Positions 41,158-50,832 are shown, counted from the stretch's first letter. The stretch is 64,000 bases of DNA from Coraliomargarita sp965656715 (GCA_965656715.1 CBFHLR010000012.1:1-64000), one strand, 5' to 3'. The notes: generated from the letters alone by a model not told the origin. A program made the numbers and translations.

Positions 41158-41190
41158 TACCTTGGCTCCATGTCGGGGCCAAGGTATTTC
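41158..41190 (+). terminator. Hairpin between the exported protein and PEP-CTERM genes
   Basis: TACCTTGGC (41158-41166) pairs with GCCAAGGTA (41178-41186) and is followed by TTTC. It may be a weak terminator or attenuator. A palindrome ACAAATTTGT (41147-41156) sits just before it. Confidence 0.6.
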
Positions 41191-41216
41191 AATTCTAATA
41201 CAAAATTAATTCAAAA

Positions 41217-41963
41217 ATGAAAAAAACAATTATCGCACTTGCTGCAACTGCTGCAGTAGCTTCAGCTAACGCTGACTTCCTTGGAGGTTGGGACTTTCAA
41301 GACCTGACTCTTGCGAGTGACTTGAATGCAGGTATTGCTCAGGATATTGCTGGCCAACTTGGTGGCACCCTCTCGAGTTCTACATTTATCGCGAACACAT
41401 CTCAAGGCGCAGGGCAGAATACTATCGATGCTGCTGATGCTTTTTGGGGTTCCAATGGCTTCCAAGGTGGAGTTGCTGGTGATAACGTAGTAGGTACCAA
41501 GGGCATCACTACTCAAGGCACTAACAGCTTTGAGATTGCTTTTGATGCTACAAACTTCACTGACCTCGATTTGGCCTTCATGTTTGACGTGATCAACACA
41601 GGTGATTACGGCACAGCATTCGGTCCAGTCTACACTGATACTATCAATGTTGAATTGTTTGATGGCGTGAGCTCTCTTGGAGTTCTTACCAACAACGGTT
41701 TCTTTGGTTCCGATGCAAATGCTGTATTTGACCTAGACAATGGTGCGGGTTACAGCACTAGTAATCTGACTCTAGACGTATCTGCACTGGATGGCATTGC
41801 TAATGCACGTGTTGTAATCACAGCAAATGCTAATGTAACTCCAGGTAATATCGTATTCGACAACGTTGGTTTCTCTGGAACAGTTGTTCCTGAGCCATCT
41901 ACCTATGCTGCGATTTTCGGAGCAATCGCTCTTGCGTTTGCTGCTTCACGTCGTCGTAAGTAG
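41217..41963 (+). CDS. PEP-CTERM sorting-domain protein
   Basis: A 248-residue exported protein with signal peptide (ending ASANA-DF). The mature part is Gly/Asn/Ser/Thr-rich beta sequence of unknown function (GGWDFQDLTLAS, NSFEIAFDATNFTDLDLAFMFDV, FDNVGFSGTV). It ends in a PEP-CTERM signal: VPEPSTYAA, a hydrophobic helix and the basic tail SRRRK. Exosortase would cleave it there and the EpsI-type protein at 24632 is a related function. The ATG follows AAAA without a visible ribosome-binding site, as for its upstream neighbour. A strong terminator follows. Confidence 0.92.
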   Translation: MKKTIIALAATAAVASANADFLGGWDFQDLTLASDLNAGIAQDIAGQLGGTLSSSTFIANTSQGAGQNTIDAADAFWGSNGFQGGVAGDNVVGTKGITTQGTNSFEIAFDATNFTDLDLAFMFDVINTGDYGTAFGPVYTDTINVELFDGVSSLGVLTNNGFFGSDANAVFDLDNGAGYSTSNLTLDVSALDGIANARVVITANANVTPGNIVFDNVGFSGTVVPEPSTYAAIFGAIALAFAASRRRK

Positions 41964-41993
41964 CGCGAGCGCACGCTTAATTATTGAATAAAC

Positions 41994-42027
41994 AATGCCG
42001 GGCGGATTTACCGCTCGGCATTTTTTT
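41994..42027 (+). terminator. Rho-independent terminator after the PEP-CTERM gene
   Basis: A 12-base arm (41994-42005) pairs with 42011-42022 around five bases, with one mismatch, and runs into TTTTTTT. Confidence 0.92.
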
Positions 42028-42038
42028 ATCCATTAGTG

Positions 42039-44113
42039 ATGAGTAAGCAAATGCGTCCTAGATTATGTGTTTGGCTAGTAGTCGTAATTGTTGCCTTATG
42101 TCCATTGATCTATCTCGATGGTATTAGAGATGCTGGTGACCTCGGAAAGCGCGCACTCTTGTATTTAGGAGGTGTTATTGCTTTTGAGTTACTATGGATG
42201 GGACCTCAACGTCAGGAGCTCGCTGAGAGGCGGATGCTGATGATTCCCGGGCTTGCCGTTCCATTGGCGTTTATGGCTGCAGTATCAGCCTTATGGTGTA
42301 TGAATGGCCTCGTGCCAAGTGCTGCTGCGCGTGAATTCTCTGGATGAGTTATTTCACTGGTGTGGCTCTTGTTGGCTTGCAATATGCGCCAACATTTCAA
42401 GTTGCTGTACATAGGCATAGTCTGTGCCGCGTTGTTGACATCATCCATCGGGATTTTACAGGCCTACGGTTTGATTGATTTGTATGAGCAGACGGCGGCG
42501 CCAGCTGCAACCTATATAAATCGGAATTTTGCAAGCCATGTGGTCGTCCTTGCTTTGCCGGCATTAATTGCTCTTTCCGTATCGAGATGTCGAACGAGCT
42601 GGCTGAAGGTTTTTTGCTCTATTTCCGGAGTGGTTCTGCCTGTCTATCTTATTTACACAACCAGTCGGAATGCCTTGCTGGCATGTCTCTTCACTGTGGT
42701 GATTGCTACCATAGCGCTTACTCTTATTATACTAAGAAATCGTGATTTTGTAGCGTTGCGAAAACTGGCTCTACTTATTGGCTTGATTGTTGTGGGCTTG
42801 GGGATTGGCGGTTGGACTCAAGTATATACTGTGGAGCACACTGGTAGTCACTTAGGCTCAAAAATAGAGCGTGCGACTGATTATGCTCGAGAAGAACTAC
42901 TCCATGGAAAAGCTTAACCAAAGGAGGTGAAGCTAGAGATAAGAGTTCCTATGGGAGGCTTGTAATGTATTCCAATGCCCTCTCTGTTATTAAAGAGCAT
43001 GGAAAGGTTGGAGTTGGCAGTGGGCATTTTTCAATAATCTATCCACTGTACCAAGGTGGTGTGGATTCTACTGTTGCAGATGCTCATGTTAAATTTTTGC
43101 ACAACGACTACTTGGAGTTGTTTGTCGAGCATGGTCTTGTAGGCGTTCTATTTATAATTGTGTCTATTGGGCTGGTTGCGCACCAGCTCTTGTTGGGATT
43201 CCGCTCTAAGTCATATGAAGCGCAGTTGTGTGCAGCGTCTTGTTTCTCTGCGCTTGTTGCTCTCTTTGTGCTAACTAGCTTTAGTGCTCCTTTTTGGATG
43301 TCAGTTGTTCCGGTAATCATCATGCTCTACTTTGGAGCTGTTTATTTTACAGATTCAGATAAAGGCGTCGTGAAAATCAACTATGTGATTGGGCCGATGG
43401 TGAGATGGATGGTGTGCCTAATGCTCCTTAGTTTTATGGTCTGGCAAGCCCATATATTTACTAAGGATTATCGTGCGATGCGCTCCTATCATGAATTTCG
43501 AAAGATCGATGATGAGTTTGGTAAAGATGTCCAGGATCTGGCTCTTTCGTATGCTCTGGATGCACGTTCAGTAGCTCCAGACTTCTGGGAGAATGAATTT
43601 TATTTGTCACTATATTATACGGCCCTTAGGAAAATTGATTTAGCCATTGATGCATTGGACCGTGCATTAAAATCATTTCCTTATAACTACCGGGCTCTCT
43701 GTAACCGAGCGAACCTGCTTGAGCAGAGAAAGCAGTTCCATGCCGCGAAGGCAGATGTCGAACTCGCACTTCGCTTGTCTGGTCATGATCGCGCATTATG
43801 GGTGTCAGGCTTGCGTCTTGGGCTTGCTAGTGGCGATAATAAATTTGCTCTGAAGTGTGCTGAAGAACTCGACAAAGATTCCGACAGTTTGCAGATCAAG
43901 CTGACTATTGCTGAATTGCTGAGTCGAGTAGAGGGTTCGCCTTCTGCGGTGAAGTTTTTGGAGGCGCAATCAGTTTCGATTCGGGCTCATAAGCATGCCC
44001 TCTATTTGTTAGCAAAATTTAGCTTGAAGGCTGGCGATCAGGTCAGCGCTCACAAATATCTCCTTCAACTGCGTCAAGTTGCTCCGAGTTATCCCGTTGA
44101 TTTCGAGTTCTAG
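42039..44113 (+). pseudogene. Broken O-antigen ligase/polymerase with C-terminal TPRs
   Basis: Three adjacent open stretches read as one protein of about 690 residues. Stretches one (to 42347) and two (from 42348) are in the same frame and separated only by TGA at 42345-42347. The second ends at TAA 42915-42917, and the third continues one frame over. Restoring one T in GCTTAACC (near 42914) would give HGKA-LTKGGEARDKSSYGRLVMYSNALSV, which reads smoothly. The protein has membrane segments, a Wzy-like HGKVGVGSGHFSIIYPLYQGG loop with HNDYLELFVEHGLVGV, and TPRs, as in the gene at 25500. Two separate defects suggest a true pseudogene; sequencing error is the alternative. Confidence 0.8.
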
Positions 44114-44958
44114 TATTTTTTGAACGTCTCTTTGTCAGCTTGAATTGCTGAAAATGCATCTTCAAAAGCACGTTGTACTGGTTTTAGTTCGGCGTTGCGA
44201 GTGCTGCGACGAGTGTTGTGGCGTACTTTGGGATTTGTATTGTCATCTAGCCTAAGTTGAGGAGAGCGATGAATAATGCGGCCGTATGCATCAGCTACTA
44301 CTAGGGATGGGAGTGTTTCTGGCTCTTGGTGTAGTGCTGCAGCGTAGCTTAGGCGCATGTGGGGAATCATAATGGGTAATCGATTAAAGGCTGTCATGAA
44401 ATAACCATACCAACGATTTGCACCAGCGAATACGACACAGCGCGTATCAGGGAGATCTTTGTCTAGTTGTGGCTGCAATTGATCAATGTATTGCAATATA
44501 ATTGCAGTATCTGTGGTAACATTGCCAATGTATATAGAGATGTAGTAGTTTATATTCGCATTGTCTGCAATTACGATATGCTCTGCATCTCGTTCGACAA
44601 AGCGAACCATCTTGTTTCCAATTTGAGCTGTAAGGTTGGGATACTCCAGTGCATCTGTGTCGCGTTGGTTGGGACCATATAAACTTTTAATGTTAGTTTC
44701 ACTCTCTTCTAGCCAGTGTACGCCGTGTCGGCCAAAATCAACAAGTAGTTTATCGTTTTCGATTCGCTGTAGTAAGCCTTTGCTACCTTTCTTTATTTTT
44801 TGGGTATCTCCAGTGACCGTCTCATGGTCGAGCAAGGTTAATGCTGCCTCTACTTGGCTAGGCCAGTATTCTGGCCGATCATAGCCGCAGTATTGTGCGA
44901 AGGCTGTGTTTAGCGATATGACCGTCAGCAGTGTAAAAATAAGAGATACAAGTTTCAT
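44110..44958 (-). CDS. Exported hypothetical protein
   Basis: A 282-residue protein with a signal peptide (MKLVSLIFTLLTVISLNTAFA). The frame is open to 45054, but that start overlaps the upstream gene and hides the signal. The body has LLVDFGRHGVHWLEESE, ISIYIGNVTTDTAIILQYIDQL, RCVVFAGANRWYGYFMTAFNRLPIMIPHMRL and SLVVADAYGRIIHRSP. The last piece recalls a thioredoxin-like strand, without a CxxC. No family recognised. It is the third of three consecutive exported minus-strand genes (45777, 44975, 44110). Confidence 0.7.
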   Translation of the reverse strand: MKLVSLIFTLLTVISLNTAFAQYCGYDRPEYWPSQVEAALTLLDHETVTGDTQKIKKGSKGLLQRIENDKLLVDFGRHGVHWLEESETNIKSLYGPNQRDTDALEYPNLTAQIGNKMVRFVERDAEHIVIADNANINYYISIYIGNVTTDTAIILQYIDQLQPQLDKDLPDTRCVVFAGANRWYGYFMTAFNRLPIMIPHMRLSYAAALHQEPETLPSLVVADAYGRIIHRSPQLRLDDNTNPKVRHNTRRSTRNAELKPVQRAFEDAFSAIQADKETFKKY

Positions 44959-44974
44959 CTGAGATGAGTGTTTG

Positions 44975-45688
44975 TTACTGGAGGTGTCGGGGTGTTTTGC
45001 CCGTTGGATTGTGAATCCGATTTCTTCTAGCTGATGGGATGGGGGGGGCATCATGCTGATTTTGAAATTGTGCTTTCTTTGGGCTTAGTAGTTCAGGTGC
45101 TTTAGATCTGAGCTGTGAGTCGCTTAGGGCAAAAAGAGGACGCTTCGATTGCTGATGGCTAATGCTGGTAAGGGTTGCCCCTGAGTGGCTCTTTTGATTT
45201 TGTGTATTGTTGTTGAACGTGATTTTATAGTTTTTCGAAACTGAGGTTGTGTTGCTAGTGACTTCGGCTGACTTGCTACCTTTTGGGTCTTTGAGATTGG
45301 GCAGGGTTGATAGTATCTGGATTGGGTCACCGTTTGCTTGAGTAAGCTGCATAGTATATAAGCTGTCATTCCATGAATATTCAATGGTATGTGTTAGTGG
45401 TGCGTAGCTCATTATTTGGAAGCCGTTGATTTTCTCTCCTTCACGGATCCATGTAGAAGTGTTTGTCCTTGTATCAATGAGACTAAAGTAATACCTCCCG
45501 GCAATTTGAGATACTCCCTTTAGTTTGTAGGTTGTAGCTTTATTTTGACTAGGAACGGGTTGCTCTTTTAATCTAGTTTTGCTGTTGTTGCTTGGAGGGA
45601 TGAAAGGGGAGTTATGGATCAAGCTGGATGCGCTTGCCATAGATATGCAGCAGCAAGATATTCCGATAAGAATGATAGAATGAATCAT
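44975..45688 (-). CDS. Exported hypothetical protein, GspC/PilP-like middle region
   Basis: A 237-residue protein starting MIHSIILIGISCCCISMASAS, a signal or anchor sequence. After a Ser/Asn/Pro-rich stretch comes a small beta domain: YKLKGVSQIAGRYYFSLIDTRTNTSTWIREGEKINGFQIMSYAPLTHTIEY, resembling the periplasmic part of secretion or pilus alignment proteins. The C-terminal half is Ser/Gln/Lys-rich and low in complexity. The upstream frame to 45799 is not needed. It lies 16 bases before the 44110 gene on the same transcript. Confidence 0.65.
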   Translation of the reverse strand: MIHSIILIGISCCCISMASASSLIHNSPFIPPSNNSKTRLKEQPVPSQNKATTYKLKGVSQIAGRYYFSLIDTRTNTSTWIREGEKINGFQIMSYAPLTHTIEYSWNDSLYTMQLTQANGDPIQILSTLPNLKDPKGSKSAEVTSNTTSVSKNYKITFNNNTQNQKSHSGATLTSISHQQSKRPLFALSDSQLRSKAPELLSPKKAQFQNQHDAPPIPSARRNRIHNPTGKTPRHLQ

Positions 45689-45776
45689 CGGTACATGCTT
45701 GCCTATCTTTAAATGGCGCTGCAACCCAGATTTGCGCCATTTATGTGAACATTGCGAGCGAAGGGTTTCAGTAATG

Positions 45777-46574
45777 TTACGCTTCGGGCTGCTTGGCAAG
45801 TGCTACTGTCTCTGTCGTCGAGTTTGATTCGAAATATTCTTCGTAGATGCCGACACCTACGGTGACGTCATGAATCTCTATCACGCTGGTTCCAGTTGCT
45901 GTAGAATCTAGTTCCCGTGTTTTCGGGATTGTGATACCAGAAACTGGTGTGGAGTCTGAGAGTATTGTGGTTGAGGCTACCGCACCCTTCTTGTAGGTGA
46001 TTTGTTTGCTTACTAGCTTGCTGTCATCGGATAGATAAAACTCGTAGCTTTTATTGGGACTATCCTTGTGCGTCGCTTTGATAATATGATGCATTTTACC
46101 GTGAAATGTTTTGAGGCCAATAATCTCAAGGTTGGCATTGTTTTGCCACAGATGTATAAGCTGGGGGAGCACTTGGGCTTCGTCAACGAGGTCAGTGGCT
46201 TCGTCGCCTGATAGGGGCTGGTATGCTAAAGTTTCACCACCAGCTAGTCGAGTGGATGTCCATGCGTCTCGACCGTCGTGAGCTCGAATGATTTGTAGGT
46301 GTTCGTCTTCTTTGCCTGGGATGGGCATTGTGATGGTCGCGCGGATTTGATTCGGGCGCTTCTTGATGATGCAGAAGTCGACGAGTTGACCATCGCGCTC
46401 GATCGTTCCGGTGGTGCGGATGCTCTCGACTTTATTCCAGTTACGCAGGCCGCCCATTGCGTCGGCATGTTTGCGTAGGATGTCTTGTAGCTCTCGCTCC
46501 TTGTTGACGTCGGCGTGAGTTAGGCCGACTAGAAAGGTAATGCTGAGCAATAGTAAGGTTGTGCAGGTTTTCAC
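45777..46574 (-). CDS. Exported LolA/LolB-like lipoprotein-binding fold protein
   Basis: A 265-residue protein. The GTG at 46574 gives a clean signal peptide (VKTCTTLLLLSITFLVGLTHA), whereas the ATG at 46628 buries it. The body matches outer-membrane lipoprotein-sorting-type domains: ILRKHADAMGGLRNWNKVESIRTTGTIERDGQ, FCIIKKRPNQIRATITMP, YEFYLSDDSKLVSKQITYKKG and GITIPKTRELDS. Substrate is unknown. It is the first of the three exported minus-strand genes. Confidence 0.75.
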   Translation of the reverse strand: MKTCTTLLLLSITFLVGLTHADVNKERELQDILRKHADAMGGLRNWNKVESIRTTGTIERDGQLVDFCIIKKRPNQIRATITMPIPGKEDEHLQIIRAHDGRDAWTSTRLAGGETLAYQPLSGDEATDLVDEAQVLPQLIHLWQNNANLEIIGLKTFHGKMHHIIKATHKDSPNKSYEFYLSDDSKLVSKQITYKKGAVASTTILSDSTPVSGITIPKTRELDSTATGTSVIEIHDVTVGVGIYEEYFESNSTTETVALAKQPEA

Positions 46575-46762
46575 AGTGTCAGTATACCCTAGCTGTGATC
46601 CCGTAGACAATGAACGTCCTGGTGACAATGGTTAAGCTTGGGCAACGCTGTTACGGGTTGCGTTGTAATGTGTCGGAGTTTGCTCAGCTGTAACGGATGT
46701 GATGTATTGCCCGCTAAGTGACGCGAAGGATGCGCTAAGTGGAATGTCGGCTGTTCGGGTGC

Positions 46763-46845
46763 TGGAGGGCAACGCTCTGTCGTTGCCATTGTCAGTGCTG
46801 TGAATCTGATCCTACGCAGTGGCAACGACGGAGCGTTGCCCTCCA
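46763..46845. repeat. Inverted repeat, GGAGGGCAACGCTC family, copy 2
   Basis: Arms 46763-46788 and 46820-46845 are near-perfect inverses. The same unit follows the VapC gene at 13653-13724. Next to it (about 46880-46927) is a GGGGCGTTGC-type inverted repeat, GCGCGCCCGTATTG to CGCCCCTACGGGC, related to those flanking rnpB. Confidence 0.85.
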
Positions 46846-47031
46846 GTTGATGTAACAAGGATCCCTGTTGATGGTGGCGCGCCCGTATTGCTGTTGCTCT
46901 GGGCGGGCGTCGCAAGCAACGCCCCTACGGGCTATAGGACTGTCTTCGAGGCTGATTGGGATGGGAGCTGTCCTGCGAGGTCGTGCGAGGTTAAAGTTGA
47001 CGGCATAAGTCATAAGTCGTAAACATGAGTA

Positions 47032-47253
47032 ATGAGGATTACATTATCGATACCGGATGCGGTGGCGCACCGCTTTCAAGCTGCGGTTCCTGCGCGTCAG
47101 CGTTCGCGTCTGGTGACACGCTTACTTGAGCAGGAATTGTCCGAGCGTGACGATTCACTTGCGGCCGCTTGTCGTGCGGCGAATCGAGATCAGAGTCTGG
47201 ACCGTGAAATTGACGAGTGGCAGGCCTTTGATGACGACGGGGTGACCGAATGA
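47032..47253 (+). CDS. Antitoxin of a MazEF/PemIK-type pair
   Basis: A 73-residue protein. The N-terminal half (MRITLSIPDAVAHRFQAAVPARQRSRLVTRLLEQEL) is a ribbon-helix-helix-like DNA-binding segment, and the C-terminal half is acidic (REIDEWQAFDDDGVTE), as in antitoxins that wrap their toxin. Its stop overlaps the MazF-like start by four bases (ATGA). Before it are direct repeats CATAAGT (about 47005-47018) that may be part of its operator. Confidence 0.85.
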   Translation: MRITLSIPDAVAHRFQAAVPARQRSRLVTRLLEQELSERDDSLAAACRAANRDQSLDREIDEWQAFDDDGVTE

Positions 47254-47588
47254 GCGACACGCCAATCAAGCGGGGTGAAATTTGGTGGGTGAGTTTGGAT
47301 CCTACGCAGGGATCCGAAATCAAGAAAACGCGCCCCTGTGTGGTCTTATCGCATGACACCTTGAACCGACTGCGTCGCACTGTGGTGGTCATTCCTCTGT
47401 CATCGGCTGCAAAACCGCATCCGCCCATCACTCTGCCGATTACTTGTCAGGGGGATGCGGTTGTCGCTGTTGTGGATCAAATTCGTGCGGTCGGAAAACA
47501 CAGGCTAAAGTCTAAGATTGAGGCACTTTCTTTGGAGGAATTGGATGAGCTGTGTCAGGCAGTGTCTACGATTTTGGAGCTCAGATAG
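47250..47588 (+). CDS. Type II toxin, MazF/PemK endoribonuclease
   Basis: A 112-residue MazF-fold protein. IKRGEIWWVSLDPTQGSEIKKTRPCVVLSHDTLN is the family N-terminus with the catalytic Arg, VVVIPLSSAAKP and SVAVVDQIRAVGKHRL-like text (here AVVAVVDQIRAVGKHRL) carry the second conserved block, and LEELDELCQAVSTILEL the final helix. It should cleave mRNA at a short motif. The antitoxin start is just upstream. Confidence 0.93.
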   Translation: MSDTPIKRGEIWWVSLDPTQGSEIKKTRPCVVLSHDTLNRLRRTVVVIPLSSAAKPHPPITLPITCQGDAVVAVVDQIRAVGKHRLKSKIEALSLEELDELCQAVSTILELR

Positions 47589-47996
47589 GGCGGGTTATTC
47601 ATCCGCAGATCAATTAGGCGAGACTCTCGGTCGAAACTGCTTCGCAGTTCCGCTACAAATTCCTTGCCTGAGTAGAGGAAGTGCGAAGGCACTTTCTATC
47701 TTTGCCTAATACCAAGTTCATAAAGGTTTGGCATAGTCGACTCGAACCAGCGTTTGAGCAGGACAGGAATGTCCTGCCTCCTGTAACAAGCGCTTCTTTT
47801 AAAGGAGGGCGGACATGGCTCGGTTCAATCCGTGTTCGGCCTTGTCGCTACGCTCGGAACCTGTCCGTCTTTCAAGTTATACCTTATTTAAAGTGGTATA
47901 ATTTTTTGCCGTTTAACTGATGCCAGTTGTTGCAAGCTCTGGGCGGGCGCGTCGACTTCGGCAAGCTCAGTGCAGGCAAGTCCCGTCCCTACGAAT
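47589..47996. other. Gene gap with short palindromes
   Basis: No gene is convincing. It contains small hairpins: GCAGGACA-GGAA-TGTCCTGC (47758-47777), AACTG-CTTCG-CAGTT (about 47636-47650) and a GGAAGTGC/GCACTTTC pair. There is also a partial GACAAGGCCGAAC repeat (minus, about 47833-47866) related to the GACGACATGACCGG family, and a GGGCGGGCGCGTC...GTCCCTACG element (47943-47992). Confidence 0.5.
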
Positions 47997-48028
47997 GAAA
48001 AAAGGCAGCCGCGGTTGCGGCTACCTTT
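47996..48028 (-). terminator. Rho-independent terminator of the TonB operon
   Basis: AAAGGCAGCCGC (48001-48012) pairs with GCGGCTACCTTT (48017-48028) with one mismatch. On the minus strand it is followed by a run of T. It lies about 200 bases past the TPR stop, beyond two tandem copies of the 3' gene end. Confidence 0.8.
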
Positions 48029-48056
48029 GGAAAAGTCTGACCTCTGACCTTTGAGC

Positions 48057-48247
48057 TGCTAGCTCTGCGATTTAGCGGCTATTGGTCCGGTTCGCTGCGC
48101 GGCCGGTCATGTCGTCGCTGCGCTCCTCGGAACAACGAACGGCGGCTAACTCTGCGATTTAGCTGCACGTGGTCCGGTCTGCGATGCATCCGGTCTTGTC
48201 GCTGCGCTCGGAACTACGAGAGAGGCTACTAACCCTGAGACTTAGCT
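48057..48247 (-). repeat. Triplicated 3' end of the TPR gene separated by two repeat copies
   Basis: On the minus strand the gene ends with codons for AAKSQG and TAG (48229-48247). After repeat copy D (48171-48218) come codons for AAKSQS and TAG (about 48145-48165). After copy C (48083-48134) come AAKSQS and TAG again (about 48060-48080). Both repeats belong to the GACGACATGACCGG family: copy C is GACATGACCGGCCGCGCAGC-like, and copy D is GACAAGACCGGATGCATCGC-like. Confidence 0.8.
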
Positions 48248-49596
48248 GCTCTCTCTACGCGTGTGAGGTAGTCTTGCAGGTTGTTATCGTGCTTGAGCTT
48301 GAGTGCTTTTCGGATCATTGGGACGGCATCGACGTAGTTGCCGTTGCGAACCAGTGTTTGTGCGTGTGCAACCAAGGCGTCGCGTTCGAAGGCTTCGATC
48401 TTCTTGGCTTCGTCGTAGCGTGTGGTTGCTTCAGGCAGCATGTCCTTGTCCGCATAGTTGTTCGCGAGCTCGATCATTGCTTCACCGTTGAGCACGTCTT
48501 GCTCAACAATCTTGGTGAGTGTTGCGATCGCTGCGTCAGTGTCGCCTTCGGAGCGGGCAATCTTAGCGGTGAGTGTGAGTAGGTCGAGGTCTTGCTCTTG
48601 GCTGAGCGAGTCGCCGAGCGTTTCACGAGTCTTCGTGATCATTGCTTTGGACTCATCGTAGTTGCCGGTGCGAGTGAGGATCTCAGCCGCGCGAATGAGT
48701 GCTTTCCCGTCGCCTGCTTCTGCAATGTCTGCGGCTGCGAGGTAGGCATTGAGTGCCAGCGTTGGCGACTCGTTGTTCATGTAGATGTCGCCTAGGAGGG
48801 TCAGTGTGCTCAGGTCGGCGTTCCCCATGCGGCGGACGATTTCGAGATTCTTCGCCGCGATGAGTGGCTTGCCGGCACCGATGTAAGCGTTGCTTTGTAG
48901 GAGCCAGAAGTCGGTGTTGTCGGGTTGATCCTTGAGGAGTGTGTCGAACAGTGCGATCGCGACGTCGAAGCGCTCGGTTTCGAGCAGGCAGCGTGCGAGA
49001 CCGACTTTCCAGTCGTTTACTTCAGGCTGCATCAGGATGGCCTGACGGTAGGCAGCGTCGGCTGCGTAGTAGCGTTCCTCAGTGAGGTAAGCGTATCCAA
49101 GAAGTCCATACGAGCGGCCATCCACTTCACCGAGGTCCATTGCCTTGGAGATGACAGGAATCGCTTCCTTGAACTTGCCAGCCTGAACGAGGACGAGTCC
49201 GAGGTTCTTGTAGGCGCGGCGGAAGTCTGGGTGCTTCTTGGTAGCAGTCAGGTAGAACTGCTCTGCCTTGGCTAGGTTGCCTTCCTGGAAGTAAAGGTTG
49301 GCGAGGATGAAGTCGAAGGCTGCGCTGGTGTCGGCAGTGATCTGTGGCTCGAGCTGCTGAATGGCGACCTTCGGGCTCGCTTTAATCAGGTCGATCAGGC
49401 CACGGAGTGCTTCCTTCTCCTCTTCGGAGATCTTTGGCTCATAGCCAGCAAGGAAACCATAGTCACCGAGGAACTCCTTAATGAATGTTGGGTTGTCCCA
49501 TTGGTTGCTTGCCGGGTTTGCGACGTCGGATTGTGCGCTGAGGCTGCCAGCTGCGAGGCTCGCCCCAAGGAGAATGCTTTGAATGTATGTGCGCAT
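48229..49596 (-). CDS. Periplasmic TPR protein of the TonB2-type operon
   Basis: A 455-residue exported protein (signal peptide ending SLSA-QS) built of about ten TPR units, for example AFDFILANLYFQEGNLAKAEQFYLTATKKHPDF and AYKNLGLVLVQAGKFKEAIPVISKAMDLG. It is the last gene of the DUF3450-ExbB-ExbB-ExbD-TonB-TPR operon, the same gene order as the TonB2 operons of Vibrio, where a TPR gene also comes last. It may scaffold the complex. Its end has been duplicated downstream. Confidence 0.92.
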   Translation of the reverse strand: MRTYIQSILLGASLAAGSLSAQSDVANPASNQWDNPTFIKEFLGDYGFLAGYEPKISEEEKEALRGLIDLIKASPKVAIQQLEPQITADTSAAFDFILANLYFQEGNLAKAEQFYLTATKKHPDFRRAYKNLGLVLVQAGKFKEAIPVISKAMDLGEVDGRSYGLLGYAYLTEERYYAADAAYRQAILMQPEVNDWKVGLARCLLETERFDVAIALFDTLLKDQPDNTDFWLLQSNAYIGAGKPLIAAKNLEIVRRMGNADLSTLTLLGDIYMNNESPTLALNAYLAAADIAEAGDGKALIRAAEILTRTGNYDESKAMITKTRETLGDSLSQEQDLDLLTLTAKIARSEGDTDAAIATLTKIVEQDVLNGEAMIELANNYADKDMLPEATTRYDEAKKIEAFERDALVAHAQTLVRNGNYVDAVPMIRKALKLKHDNNLQDYLTRVERAAKSQG

Positions 49597-49638
49597 GATG
49601 TTTAAGTGGGAAAGTGTAAATGTGAAAAGTGGTAAGGC

Positions 49639-50286
49639 TTATTTGAATGGCACTGCGGCGAACATACGGACCTTAACAGGCTTGCCGCCCTTGGTTGCTG
49701 GTTCGAATCGTGTGCGCTTAATGGTGTTGATCACAGCTTTGCTCAAAAGATCAGATGGAGACTCTTTAACGTTAATGCTCTCGACGATGCCTTTTTCGCT
49801 GACGATATATTCAATGCGAACGACACCCTTAATCTTTTTGGCTTTGGCTGGTTTCTTGAACTCTACTTGAGTCTTCGGCTTGGGTGGCGAGTCCACGTCA
49901 CCGAGGTCGAAGATTTCGAGTCCTCCGAGATCCTTTTGACCGACTTCAAAGCTAGGGAGTGCGAAGTCGCCGCCCATGGCTCCGCCAGTGCCTGGTTCCA
50001 ATGCCATATCGAGCATGTCGAGTGACAGTGGTGGCGGTGGTGTGTCTAATTCGGGTGGTGGCTCTTCTTGCTCCGGTTCCGGTGGAGGCGGTGGCTCGTC
50101 CGGTGGAGGTGGAGGCGGTGGTGGTGCCACTGCGATCGCGTCGATTTCCTCAGATGGCTTCGGTGGCGCAGTGAAAATCTGCGAGAGTGCGATGCCGACG
50201 AAAATGAGCACACTCATCGCCAAGCCAAAGAGTGCACCTCCGACGAGTGTGCCTTTGCCTTGGGGTGGTTTGTATACGGATGACAT
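49639..50286 (-). CDS. tonB: Energy transducer TonB
   Basis: A 215-residue TonB. A membrane anchor (about residues 14-37, VGGALFGLAMSVLIFVGIALSQI) is followed by a Pro/Glu-rich spacer (residues 51-90, PPPPPPPPDEPPPPPEPEQ), which spans the periplasm, and the C-terminal TonB box-binding domain (GVVRIEYIVSEKGIVESINV, ESPSDLLSKAVINTIKRTRFEPATKGGKPVKV). It transmits proton-motive force to receptors such as that at 35764. Genes on both sides belong to the same operon. Confidence 0.95.
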   Translation of the reverse strand: MSSVYKPPQGKGTLVGGALFGLAMSVLIFVGIALSQIFTAPPKPSEEIDAIAVAPPPPPPPPDEPPPPPEPEQEEPPPELDTPPPPLSLDMLDMALEPGTGGAMGGDFALPSFEVGQKDLGGLEIFDLGDVDSPPKPKTQVEFKKPAKAKKIKGVVRIEYIVSEKGIVESINVKESPSDLLSKAVINTIKRTRFEPATKGGKPVKVRMFAAVPFK

Positions 50287-50388
50287 CTACTAAAGTGGGA
50301 AAGTTATAAGTGGGAATGTGAGAAGGTGTGAGAACGGTTACTTTTTACTTTGCTACATTCGCACCTTCATACGCTCGCCTTAGCGAGT

Positions 50389-50787
<399 letters not shown>

Positions 50788-50832
50788 TTTACGAAAGGTG
50801 TGAAAGTGAAATGTATGAAAGTGGGAAGGTGA

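Noticed and set aside
46585..47020. Short plus- and minus-strand frames (for example 46589-46915) before the MazEF pair
   Set aside because: They run through the inverted repeats and give peptides of the type that these repeats always encode; no independent support.
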